In this document: positions 9,505 to 18,775 of the stretch, piece after piece
How positions within the stretch are numbered: position 1 is the first letter of the stretch
Layout of the letters: each line of letters starts with the position of its first letter
DNA from: Tillus elongatus
Lineage: Eukaryota; Arthropoda; Insecta; Coleoptera; Cleridae
DNA length: 64,000 bases
Assembly (NCBI GenBank): GCA_964006375.1
Contig: OZ023269.1
Span: 128,039,309 to 128,103,308 of the forward strand
Direction of reading: 5' to 3'
Position numbers and translations under genes: made by a program
The notes under the pieces: generated by a model
The model's database searches: none
Seen by the model: only the letters and a program-made list of their open reading frames with translations
Told to the model about the DNA's origin: nothing

Positions 9505-10475
9505 ATGGAAAGTCAACCAGGACCTTCAAATAATAAAAGAAATTTACAAAGTGGGAGCGTACTCGTCCACTGAAGGTAGAATAAATACGACATATATTAG
9601 AGTCCAAAAGCGATGAAAGTGATAATAACCTTCCTAGACATAGTGATGAAGGACATACAACAGACAGTGCGAGTGATAGTGATCACGACTATAGAATTGA
9701 TGACATACAGAACGCAATAACACAAGCAAATATGTCTAACGACCAGAAAACAACGTGGAGTAATGAAGGAGCCATAAAGAAAATTAAGTTTGAGGGAGCT
9801 CAATCATTATTTCCAAATATGAATGGACCAGATCCTGTGGACTTTTTTAGTTTGTTTTTCGATCAAGAAATAATGAATCTTATTGTCAAACAAACAAACA
9901 AACGAGTATGCCGTCAACCTTTCTCTTGAAGAACAAACATGTGCACAATCTTGTATTACACAGTGGGAAAATCTGACAATTGATGCATTGAGAAAATTTA
10001 TTGGCCTGCTGCTGCTCAGAGATGTAGTTCAGTATCCTAGACTATCTGATTACTGGAAGAAACACCGATTCTACAGAAGTTGTTTCGGCGAGTATATGTA
10101 CAAAAATGGACTTTTACTGTTATTGCGATGTTTGCACTTCTCACCTGTGGAAGTAAATAACGAAGATCGTTTAGCAATAATACGTTCCATCATGGAAAAT
10201 TTCAATAATAAAATGCAGGCCATTTACAACCCTGGACAAGAACTTTCCCTTGATGAGTCAATGGTGTTATGGATAGGACGTTTAGTTTTCCGTCAATATG
10301 TCAAAAACAAGAGATATAAATATGGAGTAAAACTTTATATGTTGACGGAACCCAACGGATTGGTACAATTTATAGTGGCTCAAAGGATGCATTTGCCGGA
10401 ACTGGACATGCATCAAAAGTAGGTCAATATCTGTTACAAGAAAGGCTGCACCAGGGACATTCTGTTTATATTTTT
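9505..10475 (+). pseudogene. piggyBac transposase, frameshifted and 3'-truncated
   Basis: Starts with ATG at 9505 (MESQPGPSNNK), followed by an acidic Ser/Asp-rich N-terminus read in shifted frames to about 9720. The FEGAQSLFPNMNGPDPVDFF segment (frame at 9732-9929) then leads, after another frameshift near 9900, into the DDE_Tnp_1_7 core at 9883-10422. The core includes FIGLLLLRDVV and the first catalytic Asp in LSLDESMVLWIG. One more shift near 10390 gives GTGHASKVG and GHSVY, and the frame then stops at a junction with an antisense LINE fragment near 10480. The second and third catalytic Asp and the Cys-rich tail are missing. At least three frameshifts mean a dead copy. It is probably a different family from the 1578-1917 fragment, though the two do not overlap to compare. 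Confidence 0.85.
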
Positions 10476-10479
10476 CAGT

Positions 10480-11240
10480 TAGGTATCGCCCGCGTCTTTG
10501 CCGCCCCGATAGCACCGCAACCTTTGGCCTATTGTGCATACCCTTTGTCTTTTCTACTCCACGCATTCCAAAATCACTGTGCCTTGAACTAGTCTGCACA
10601 GCAATTGGTAGGGTGAAGTTTTATATTGCTCTGTCTCCGGTCTAGGCTGTCCGTAGATCAGTTGTCTTTTGCGGTCAAGAGCTTTACACTCACACAAGAT
10701 GTGCTGGGCTGATTCTTCCCCTCGTCGCAAAGTCTGAATGCCAGGTCCTCCTCGAACCGCCCCATTTAATCAGGAGTTTCTTGACGGCCATGTGTCCCGT
10801 CAAGAGTCCAGTTATGTTCCTAAGCTGCCCTCTGCTATGATTTAACAGCTCCACAGCTCTCTTTGAACTGGGTTCCTCAATTACTGACTTCCCATGTCTG
10901 AGCCCTGGACAGTTTTCCCAGTACACCTTATGTTCCTTTCTGACCCAGGACTTAATGGAGCCCTTCGCAGTGCTCTCCGTCACGCCCAGGACTGGTTCTG
11001 GTCCCACTAATGGTTCTGCTGACCCTCTCTTCGCGAGACTGTCAGCTTCTTCATTGCCTTTAACCCCCGAGTGACCCGGCACCCAGATAAGGGTGACCTC
11101 ATTCTGCTCAGCCAGGTCGCTCGTCTGTTTATATGGATCGGTATTACAATAGTTTCGTGTTAGCATTAGACCTTTTACAAAAGCAAACTTACTGCACTGT
11201 AACTTTAGATGTGAGAAAGCAAGTAATCCACGAGCCATTT
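10480..11240 (-). mobile_element. LINE with RNase H domain, 3' fragment (copy 1)
   Basis: The - strand frame at 11238-10690 encodes the last part of an RNase H domain: WVPGHSGVKGNEEADSLAKR (final catalytic His/Asp region), followed by the linker and the degenerate C-terminal zinc-knuckle region. It is closely related to the fuller copy at 19779-20784, sharing LIWVP.HSGVKGNEEADS and the 3' UTR words CCTTTGG and TGTGCCTTGAACTAG. RNase H downstream of RT marks the I/LOA/jockey-like LINE groups. The 3' end abuts the broken piggyBac at about 10480. The first 50 or so residues of the open frame do not match the other copy and are probably not LINE protein. Confidence 0.75.
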
Positions 11241-11249
11241 AGCAAGCAA

Positions 11250-11640
11250 AATTGAAACCAGGAGACAGAAATACAGAGGGGTTAGTTCAGGCGACCTAGC
11301 TGGCTACTCGATGGGCCCTCTCCGACCTAGCCATCGGAAAAAATGAGCATCTAAAAAGCCACGAACTCGTACATGATAATGATGAAGCGCTCCATCCTGT
11401 TGAAAGAAAAGTATTTTATTAAGATTTTCGTATTCTTCCAGCGCTTGTGACTAAAGGGTCATACATGTCTTTTAACAACTTCAAATAACTTTCACCAGTT
11501 AATTTGCCTTCGGGGTCCGATAATGTGGTCGCCCAGAATGCCTGCCTAAACGTTTATTTTTTGTGGGGTTTGCGTGTAACTTTAACTGAAGATGTGTGGG
11601 TACTGTTCAGGTAACTGTAAACGTCGATCTGCATCATCTT
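11250..11640 (-). pseudogene. Tc1/mariner-type transposase fragment (copy 1)
   Basis: On the - strand, broken frames give QQDGALHHYHVRVRGFLDAH, then RWLGRRGPIE, a stop, PARSPELTPLYF. This matches the second and third catalytic blocks of IS630-Tc1-mariner transposases of the insect type with HDGAPAHF and SPDLTPLDFF. The third-block Asp is changed (SPELTP). Upstream text (LTGESYLKLLKDMYDPL) fits the preceding part of the catalytic domain. Related to 36420-36845. Confidence 0.7.
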
Positions 11641-11829
11641 CGCTTAATTCTAATAACTACAAAACCAAGAAAATATTTGGTCCCCCTTCATGTTAAAATT
11701 GACATGTTTTATAATTTTTTGCACACTTGACGAGATCGGATATTTTAAGGGGTGTAAATTTTGTTGGGACACCCTCGTCATTCTCGACAACCAATCAGTT
11801 AAAATTGAAAAAAAAGACGACTGCTTAGA

Positions 11830-12272
11830 GAATTTTAGTTGGGACAGCCTGTATAACAGATACTCGGTTTGCTTAGTGGAGAAATTAATTAATAGACACA
11901 AAACAAAGAAAATGATTAACGAGCGGTCGCGAGAGCATTTTTAAGAAAGCTGATTTGCAGCTAACTTTTTCGACAAAAAAATAATTTAAAATATTTGCTA
12001 GGTAATACAAAAGATAAGAGGAAAAATCTACTAAAATGTCAGGTATCTATGAAATAAGTTGTAAAGATTGTAATCTTAAATGCGCTGACCATACTAAAAT
12101 ATACATTGATACCAGATTTTATGAACATCAGACACAGCTGAGATACGGTACTATAGACAAATCATGCGTGGCCCAGCATATTCGGGATAATCACCACATA
12201 GATAAAGAAAACCTGAAGCTTACCAAAAATGTTAAGACAACCGGTGAAATTAAACGCCTACGAGAGTATTAA
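11830..12272 (+). pseudogene. Penelope-like element, RT-endonuclease linker and GIY-YIG fragment
   Basis: The segment NLKYLLGNTKDKRKN (about 11982-12026) is the usual linker before the endonuclease. One frameshift later, SGIYEISCKDC begins the GIY-YIG domain, which runs to KTTGEIKRLREY at 12272 with the catalytic-type Arg in DTRFYEHQ. The YIG half reads CADHTK in place of a YxGQTK pattern, so the nuclease is damaged. The penelope-type LTR follows immediately downstream (12340-12640), as expected at the 3' end of such an element. Confidence 0.8.
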
Positions 12273-12339
12273 TATCTCTAAGGCCATAAACAACAAAGTA
12301 TTTTTGAACCGAGCACCGCCACTGCTTAATAGTCCACTA

Positions 12340-12640
12340 TTCGCACTGTCTCTTTGATACAAAAGAGATGCCGAAACTGAATACGAACAAATATAACGGA
12401 ATTTTTAAGGGACTTCCGGCAATAAAAATGTTTATAATAGAAAGTTTGTTTATGATTAATTTGTCTAGGATGTCGGTCTTTTACTTGAGAACTAATATAA
12501 ACACAATGTCTAGTAGTTAAAAGAGTTTAGAATTTTTTAACCTCTGATGACACTATCTTTGTTAGTAAAACGATCGTTAGATCTATAAAAATGTGTTGTG
12601 GTGATTTGGGTTTTCTAAGTATACTTATCAGTGTTCATCA
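12340..12640 (+). mobile_element. Penelope-like element LTR (pLTR), sense
   Basis: It follows the GIY-YIG fragment and is repeated in reverse orientation at 6976-7300, with a related piece at 55620-55835. It contains the CTGATGA motif and the GTGTTGTGGTGATTTGGGTT stretch near 12593-12612. Confidence 0.7.
12541..12580 (+). ncRNA. Hammerhead-ribozyme-like motif in Penelope LTR
   Basis: CCT, then the core CTGATGA, then a hairpin-forming stretch (CACTA...TTAGT), then AAAACGATCGTTAG. This is the order expected for a minimal type I hammerhead (stem I, CUGAUGA, stem II, GAAA-like core, tiny stem III, cleavage triplet). Penelope-like elements are known to carry hammerheads in their LTRs. The GAAA core is altered, so activity is doubtful. 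Confidence 0.45.
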
Positions 12641-12749
12641 CAGGTTTTAATCGTCTCTTAGTGGTGTGCATTTTTTTCTGTATAATATATTACAGGTTTC
12701 TTAAATAGTCTTGACCATAATTGTTCAGTGGGCTAAATGTCCGAATGCA

Positions 12750-13108
12750 ACAAGTAAGTTATGGTTGCGATTTTTTTTTAAATTTTTATCAAAAATCATT
12801 TTGTGAATATGATATATTGGCCAGTGTAGTTTTTGTGTAAATTGCTTGAATTGGTTCATCGGCCAGGAAAATCCGAGCAGTTTTTTCGCGACAATGTTGT
12901 TTATTTTCGGAAAATAATAATATATTTTCAGAAAATAATAATATATTTTCAGACAATAAAGTTATTTTGATTAAATATGCTATATGGTTTCTACTATCTA
13001 CCAAATTTAATGTCTTTCATTAAACAAAAGGAACATTTGGAATTAAAAACATTTTTATGAAAATCCACTACCATAACGCACTTGCTGCGTCCAGACTTTC
13101 ATACTATG
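12750..13108. mobile_element. Helentron-like double-3'-end unit (diverged)
   Basis: The right end is the family 3' module (CCATAACGCACTTGCTGCG, 13072-13090, then TCCAGAC). The left end carries a diverged inverted copy (caagtaagttatggttgcg). Internal text matches the copies at 52917-53231 and 26250-26548. A small internal triplication of ataatatattttcag occurs near 12906-12955. Confidence 0.55.
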
Positions 13109-13634
13109 TGTAGAGTATAGACTGTCAAATAAAGTTTTATTCAAGGATCTTAGACAAATGTACTAAGAAAAATATGTTCGAATGTAAATTTTGCTTATTT
13201 TTTCCGTTTTGTTTTATAGATCCATTGTTCTAACACATAAATTTTAAGTGGATAATTCATACTTCTAATAGAAATGGGTTTATATCTTTAGTAACAACAA
13301 TATTATTGACGGATATACTATTTCTAAGTAACCCATTCTTTCTTATTTTCTTAAAAAAACGATCATTGTTACATGTATGTCGTTGTTTTGTTTCGAGACT
13401 CATTTTTCTATTGAGTTTTTATTGTACACTAAATGTATAGGTTAACTCGCTAGAGTTTAATTAATTTATTCATTAATTTGTTAATGTTAAGTTTGGGTTT
13501 ATTTCAATAAAACAAAACTAAACAATTTGTTGTTTCATTTTGTCATAAAAAATATTTAACAAGAACATCATAAATATATTAAAATACTGGGAAAAATATC
13601 TACAAAAGGAATAGAGTATAATATAAGAAACATA
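13109..13634. other. Probable 3' flank / 3' UTR of the - strand gene
   Basis: AT-rich. For the - strand gene, a candidate AATAAA (TTTATT on +) lies at 13498-13503, about 130 bp past its stop codon. Nothing else recognised. Confidence 0.4.
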
Positions 13635-14681
13635 TCAATTCTCTTGGCCTAAAAGTAAATCATGTTTTGTTAATTTATTTTTTCTTTGTTTTGGTGTTGA
13701 ATTATCAATATTTTCTTGTTTCTTTGGGGTAACTGTTATTGTGCCATTATTGTCGTCTATCGAATCGTTGTTATTTATATTATCAAGCTCTTCCCTTGAT
13801 CCCTTAACATACAGAGATATTTTTTCTGAAAAAACTTCACCGGTACTGTTAAGTTCATCCCTAGAACCGTTAATATAAATAGATTTTCGTTCGTTAAAAT
13901 TTAACTGTGTATCTTCATCTTCTCTTTGGCCATTCTGAGAAACTCCATCCCCATTGATGTTTTTCTTATTTTCAACTTCTTCGATATCATTTTTATCAGC
14001 TGTATTTTCTGAGTTGCCTTCGTATATATCGGTTTTATTTTCTATATGTATATTTTCTACTTCTCTAATTGTTTTTAAATTGGAAGTAATGTCAAGAACA
14101 GTCAAACTTTCCGTGGAAGATCCGGAAATGTCGTCTGATTTATCTGCATGTCCCCCCTGCCTGTCTATACTCAAACATTTCTCATTTTTTTCTAATTCAG
14201 TACTATTTTTGTCATCTTCAAAACTTGCGTCATTTTGTTTATTTTCTTCACTCTGGTCAGTCCCATCTCTCTCATTATATATTTTTTCATTTTCCTGGGT
14301 AATATTTGGTACTTCGTCACTAGTCTGTATATCACTACAACTTTCATTTTTCTCACCAATTTTCTGAAGATTACTTTCCGTAATTTCTTCTTTACCATCA
14401 AGACTTTTTTGGTCATCTTCAGCACAAGAAATAACAAGGTCTGGTATATTTATATTACTACTACAAGCTTTGGTTTCCTCAGGATTTTCGTCAATTGCAT
14501 TATTGTTAGTATCATCATTTAGTTTTTGCATTTCTCTTGTAAAAGTTTGCAATTCACTTGAAATATTTAAATCATTACTAAAACTAATTTCACTTGGGTT
14601 TTCAGTAGACGCTTCAGTTTCAAGTGAAGTAAGACTCCATTTTGAGTCATTTCTTTCCCTAATAGAGTATTCTTCATTAAC
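13635..14681 (-). CDS. Unrecognised acidic protein, last exon
   Basis: The acceptor (tgtttttag, AG at 14682-14683) gives a 348-codon terminal exon beginning VNEEYSIRERNDSKW and ending HDLLLGQEN. The whole exon is low complexity and strongly acidic (Asn, Asp, Glu, Ser), with two near-repeats: KSIYINGSRDELN and ISLYVKGSREELD (about 40 residues apart). No folded domain, signal peptide or membrane segment is visible, so it looks intrinsically disordered. It joins in phase 0 to the exon at 14776-15026. The ATG at 14552 is internal. The + strand frames over it (13954-14367 and others) are shadows. Function not assigned. Confidence 0.75.
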   Translation of the reverse strand, partial: VNEEYSIRERNDSKWSLTSLETEASTENPSEISFSNDLNISSELQTFTREMQKLNDDTNNNAIDENPEETKACSSNINIPDLVISCAEDDQKSLDGKEEITESNLQKIGEKNESCSDIQTSDEVPNITQENEKIYNERDGTDQSEENKQNDASFEDDKNSTELEKNEKCLSIDRQGGHADKSDDISGSSTESLTVLDITSNLKTIREVENIHIENKTDIYEGNSENTADKNDIEEVENKKNINGDGVSQNGQREDEDTQLNFNERKSIYINGSRDELNSTGEVFSEKISLYVKGSREELDNINNNDSIDDNNGTITVTPKKQENIDNSTPKQRKNKLTKHDLLLGQEN

Positions 14682-14775
14682 CTAAAAACAAAAGACAATC
14701 ATTAGTGCTTCTAAAAAATATTATAAAACAGATAAATTATCTTCGCTGAAAAGAAAATATAAAATACTTCCATAC

Positions 14776-15026
14776 ATCTTGACTAGATGAAGACTTTGGA
14801 GGTGCAGGTGCTTTTTTCTTTCTTCTTGCAGGCCTCTTAACGACCTCTTTTTGGCCTGCATCATCGTCTTCAAATGGATTTGGAGCCTCGCCGTTTACAT
14901 TGTTGTGGTTGTACGATTTTGCAAGCCGTTCTTTAAACCTTGACCTTGGTAACGCTGGGCTTGCTAAGACATCATGGTTTGTTCTTGGAGGTGCCCATGT
15001 TTGAGTTTGTCGAGGGTAATACAAAT
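14776..15026 (-). CDS. Unrecognised protein, NPF-containing exon
   Basis: The acceptor ttattccag precedes the first exon base at 15026. The donor GAT|gtatgg ends it at 14776. The exon begins with the last two bases of a codon begun in the previous exon and ends in phase 0, consistent with neighbours on both sides. It encodes YYPRQTQTWAPPRTN, SPALPRSRFKERLAKSYN, a PNPFEDDD motif and a basic-proline block RRKKKAPAPPKSSSS. NPF followed by acids is a classic EH-domain ligand, suggesting an endocytic or membrane-traffic adaptor. That role is inference from a short motif. Confidence 0.75.
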
Positions 15027-15420
15027 CTGGAATAAAGGAAATCACCATCAGAACAATCTAATACAAGTGACATGTCTGAAAGGCCGACTCTTGACTTTTT
15101 GAAGAATAAAAAGTCTGTAACAAAAATGTAGTGTCGACAATAGACGTGTTTTCTTCTATTCTCCCTATAACAATGATATACTTATGCATAAGGCAGATTA
15201 GGAGGAAATACGTGTATTGTCGACACCTTTTACATTATTGCTACAGACTTTTTATTTTTCAAAAAATCAGGAGTCTCCCTTTGCACGTGGCATTTGCATT
15301 TGTACATTAATAATAATAAAAATAATTTAGTTAGATCGGCATAACCAAGTTGCAAAAATTGTACATCCACAACTGCGTCATTAGTATATGGATCTTGAGG
15401 TAATCTTTCCATGCTACCAA
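15027..15420. other. Intronic sequence with a diverged direct/inverted motif
   Basis: The text 15080-15140 (agactcttgactttttgaagaataaaaagtctgtaac) is echoed in reverse complement at 15240-15275. The two flank a GTGTCGACAATA.../TATTGTCGACACC pair, forming an imperfect inverted repeat of about 200 bp, possibly a small MITE. No coding content is supported. Confidence 0.35.
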
Positions 15421-15837
15421 TACGAAGCCCCGAATATTTGTGAAACGGCGGATGTGAACTTATACTGGAACAGGATGATCCAGATGGAGAGGCCGATGAC
15501 AAACAATATCCCAGACATCATTCTTACCATGAAGTTCACAAAAACCACCTACACCTATATAATACATATTACTGAGCTCGCCAATAACTTACGTAAGACC
15601 TTCAGTGAGAAAATAAGCAAATACACATACCTCTGCGGGGTGAAATTGCAAAAATATAGCACATGAAGTCTGTTACGATCGTACCTGTTACGTTGGGAAC
15701 AACAGGAGATATACCAAGGAACTTTAAAACTAGTCTTAGTACACTTGGTCTCGACTGGCAACGTCAAAAATCAGTTCTATTTAAAACACCTGCAGTATAG
15801 TAAGGATAGTAACCGGGACCAAGCAACAGAATTTTTA
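15421..15837 (+). pseudogene. R2-like LINE, C-terminal fragment (left of the solo LTR)
   Basis: Broken + strand frames give NLYWNRMIQMERPMTNNIPD, TELANNLRKTFSEKISKYT and then VTIVPVTLGTTGDIPRNFKT. This order (YWNR, NRPDI, NLKKTxxEKIxKY, VxIVPxVxxTTGxIP) is the recurring C-terminal region of insect LINE ORF2 proteins in the R2/related group. It stops at the solo LTR. Confidence 0.65.
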
Positions 15838-15841
15838 ATAC

Positions 15842-16582
15842 TGTTACAAAGCACGTCAATAGACGTAGGTGCGGTGTTGCCACATCTCCAGAATTTCCCC
15901 AACATCTGGGAATTTTTGCACAATCTGGCAACACCGCATCCCCACCCCCCTGGGGGTGCCTGGGGTGACCCCCCACGGGCGAAGTCTCAACCCTCTAGGA
16001 CCAGAAATAACGAAGTTACCAACTTGTACCCCGTCGGAACGGATAACTGAGGTCTGCACATTCCGAACACTCTGTATACACACCCTGTATGCGCAGAGAA
16101 CCCTTACACCCTGTATACGCAGAGAGATCTTATATTACGAGAAACACCTCTTGTGTAACATAGGAGTGATGACCACATTTGGATCATCCTGTATATGCAT
16201 CCCCCTGTATACACACGGGGCCGATCTGTATTCACAAAACCTTCTAGCAAAAGAAGGTCCTGGAACATTCTGGAATAGAACGCTCGAGAACAAACTGGAA
16301 GGTGCGACGGCTATATAAAGGCAAAAGCAAGCAAGCCAGACAGACAGTTCAGTTAGAGAATGTTGAAGTGACTTGAACAAGCAGTAATCAGTGTATAGAG
16401 TAGTGACTGTAGTTCCAGTATAGTAACTTGTGTGCAGATTAGTAATTGTAAGGCCAGTAAATGAAATGTTTTGTGAGAGAGACATTCTAGAAATTTTATT
16501 GTATCCATATTTAGTGTGTAAATAAAGTTGTTTTGTTAAAATTTAAAGTCTCACTTATCCAGAACCCGGAGAAAACGTAACA
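15842..16582 (+). mobile_element. Solo LTR with 4-bp target duplication
   Basis: Starts TGTTAC and ends GTAACA (6-bp terminal inverted repeat), flanked by direct ATAC at 15838-15841 and 16583-16586. Inside are a TATA box (TATATAAAG, 16312-16320), a downstream start-like region, and AATAAA at 16521-16526, ordered as U3-R-U5 on the + strand. Short internal direct repeats (caccctgtatacgcagag type) occur near 16080-16130. No internal coding region or second LTR is present, so it is a solo LTR, probably formed by LTR-LTR recombination. Gypsy-type LTRs commonly make 4-bp duplications. Confidence 0.8.
16312..16320 (+). promoter_or_regulatory. TATA box of the solo LTR
   Basis: TATATAAAG lies about 210 bp before the LTR's AATAAA, the expected position for a U3 core promoter. 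Confidence 0.6.
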
Positions 16583-16769
16583 ATACTCCCACCTAAGCAG
16601 GCCATTTTGTTTGAACCGATGGATTTCACACATGCTTTTACACCTGCTTTCATGGTCATTTCTCAGAGTGTCTAAACACCTGTCAAAGGAGAAACTGTTT
16701 TGTGCAACGAAATAATAATGTGTGCGGAAGATCTACTAGATCGATACTTGCATCCCGAGGCTCCTAGAA

Positions 16770-17340
16770 CACATAATATTTACCTGCAGAACCAAAATTC
16801 AGCTACGAGTACAAACGGCGGGTACTATCGTAACCAGCACGATATCAATTAGAAGAGGTATATTTCAAGGCGACTCGCTAAGTCTATTGTGGTTCTTCCT
16901 CACTATCAAACCGTCTGAGCTTCACCAGATATGGCGTCGGTATAAAAAGTAATAACGGGGAGCCAATGGGGCTAAATCACCTGCTGTATATAGATAATTT
17001 TAAGCCGATGACCTCAACAAAGAACCATCTGAAACAACTCCTCAGAATCGTGGAAGGGTTTTCCAGAGATATTGTTAACATGCAGTTTGGGCTCGACAAA
17101 TGTCGAACCTTATGTTTAGTCAGAGGAAAGATACAAAATGGCCAGCAAATTGCCTCAATGGATCTAGAAGAGTTATAAATACCTGGGAATACATCAAGCC
17201 ATGAAAATAAACCACTAAGTAATGAAGACGGATCTGGCAAATGAGTTTACGGAGCGAGTAAAGCAGGTAATGCGAGCGTATCTCAACAGCAAGAACCTGA
17301 CTAAATATCTTTTCGTATCTCAAAACATATGCTCCTTAAC
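16770..17340 (+). pseudogene. R2-like LINE, reverse transcriptase fragment
   Basis: Multiple frames give RRGIFQGDSLSLLWF (RT block before the catalytic box), LLYIDNFKPM (catalytic YxDD region, changed to YIDN) and FGLDKCRTLCLVRGKIQNGQ. These are typical of R2/related LINE reverse transcriptases. Stops and shifts show it is dead. It ends at the Helentron-like element starting at 17359. It may belong to the same or a related element as 15421-15837, but the parts are not collinear (the C-terminus precedes the RT), so at least two copies or a rearrangement are involved. Confidence 0.65.
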
Positions 17341-17358
17341 ATTCCGGAATAGAAAATT

Positions 17359-18062
<704 letters not shown>

Positions 18063-18210
18063 GGGGGTTGACATACAAAAATTGAAACTGGCCCGGGATA
18101 TCGGTTCTACAGATTCTAGTTCGCGTTCAATTAGACATTTTTCAAACGTTTTCAAATCGTGATCATCGTCATATGCGAATTTTTCCTATGAAAACCGCTA
18201 AAAGAAATCA
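18063..18210 (-). mobile_element. Helentron-like 5'-module fragment
   Basis: A diverged copy of the 5' module (GAAACTGGCCCGGGATAT, then CTAGTTCGCGTTCAATTAG), directly adjoining the previous element. Confidence 0.5.
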
Positions 18211-18470
18211 ATAAATTATATAAATCATAAGTAATTCATTAAATAAATATATGTAGTAAATTCTAAATCAGAAAGTCACTAACATTTTACGAACGATTCA
18301 TAACAACGATTCATAACAAATGTAGAAAAGCACTAGGTGGCTATATAACTGGAAAAAACTTATAATGAAATAATCCTAATTAGTTTAACATCCAACTCAT
18401 TATTTATTCTAATTACTTAGATATTTTCAGTTAAAAAATCCGAGACTAAAATTTTTAAACTAGTACCCAC

Positions 18471-18535
18471 CTGTTCTTCTTCTTATCTGGACATCATTAT
18501 TTCTGTCTTTCTTCTTTATTCTGAACGACTGCCGT
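18471..18535 (-). CDS. Unrecognised protein, short basic exon
   Basis: A 65-nt exon too short to stand out as an open frame. It has acceptor ttgttacag (AG at 18536-18537) and donor ACAG|gtgggt (GT at 18469-18470). It encodes RQSFRIKKKDRNNDVQIRRR and leaves one base that completes a codon with the AT opening the 15026 exon, so phase and splice sites agree. RQSF is a possible basophilic kinase site. The intron to the next exon (15027-18470) is 3.4 kb and holds an R2-like LINE, a solo LTR and a Helentron-like element. Earlier exons were not found. Confidence 0.65.
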
Positions 18536-18639
18536 CTGTAACAAAACATTATTTATCAAATGAAGTGAACTTTTTATATTACAAAAAAAATATTGGGTAA
18601 GTACGTTATTCCAAAAATATTTAATCAAAATTATTAGCA

Positions 18640-18697
18640 CTGGAAAATGTCTTCAAATGACTAGGACTCGCAGAACCCATATTCGGGGTAACTTTCA

Positions 18698-18772
<75 letters not shown>
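18640..18772 (+). mobile_element. Helentron-like fragment with (TA)n
   Basis: The 5' segment (GTCTTCAAATGACTAGGACT, CATATTCGGGGT) and a (TA)n array (18700-18771). It joins abruptly to LINE family B at 18773. Confidence 0.6.

Positions 18773-18775
<3 letters not shown>

Noticed and set aside
13954..14367. + strand Ser/Phe-rich frames 13954-14367, 14235-14522 and 14470-14685
   Set aside because: Antisense shadows of the acidic exon on the - strand.
15230..15502. - strand frame starting MSSASPSGSS, considered as an exon of gene 2
   Set aside because: It overlaps R2-like LINE coding text on the + strand, and the phase of neighbouring exons is already satisfied without it.
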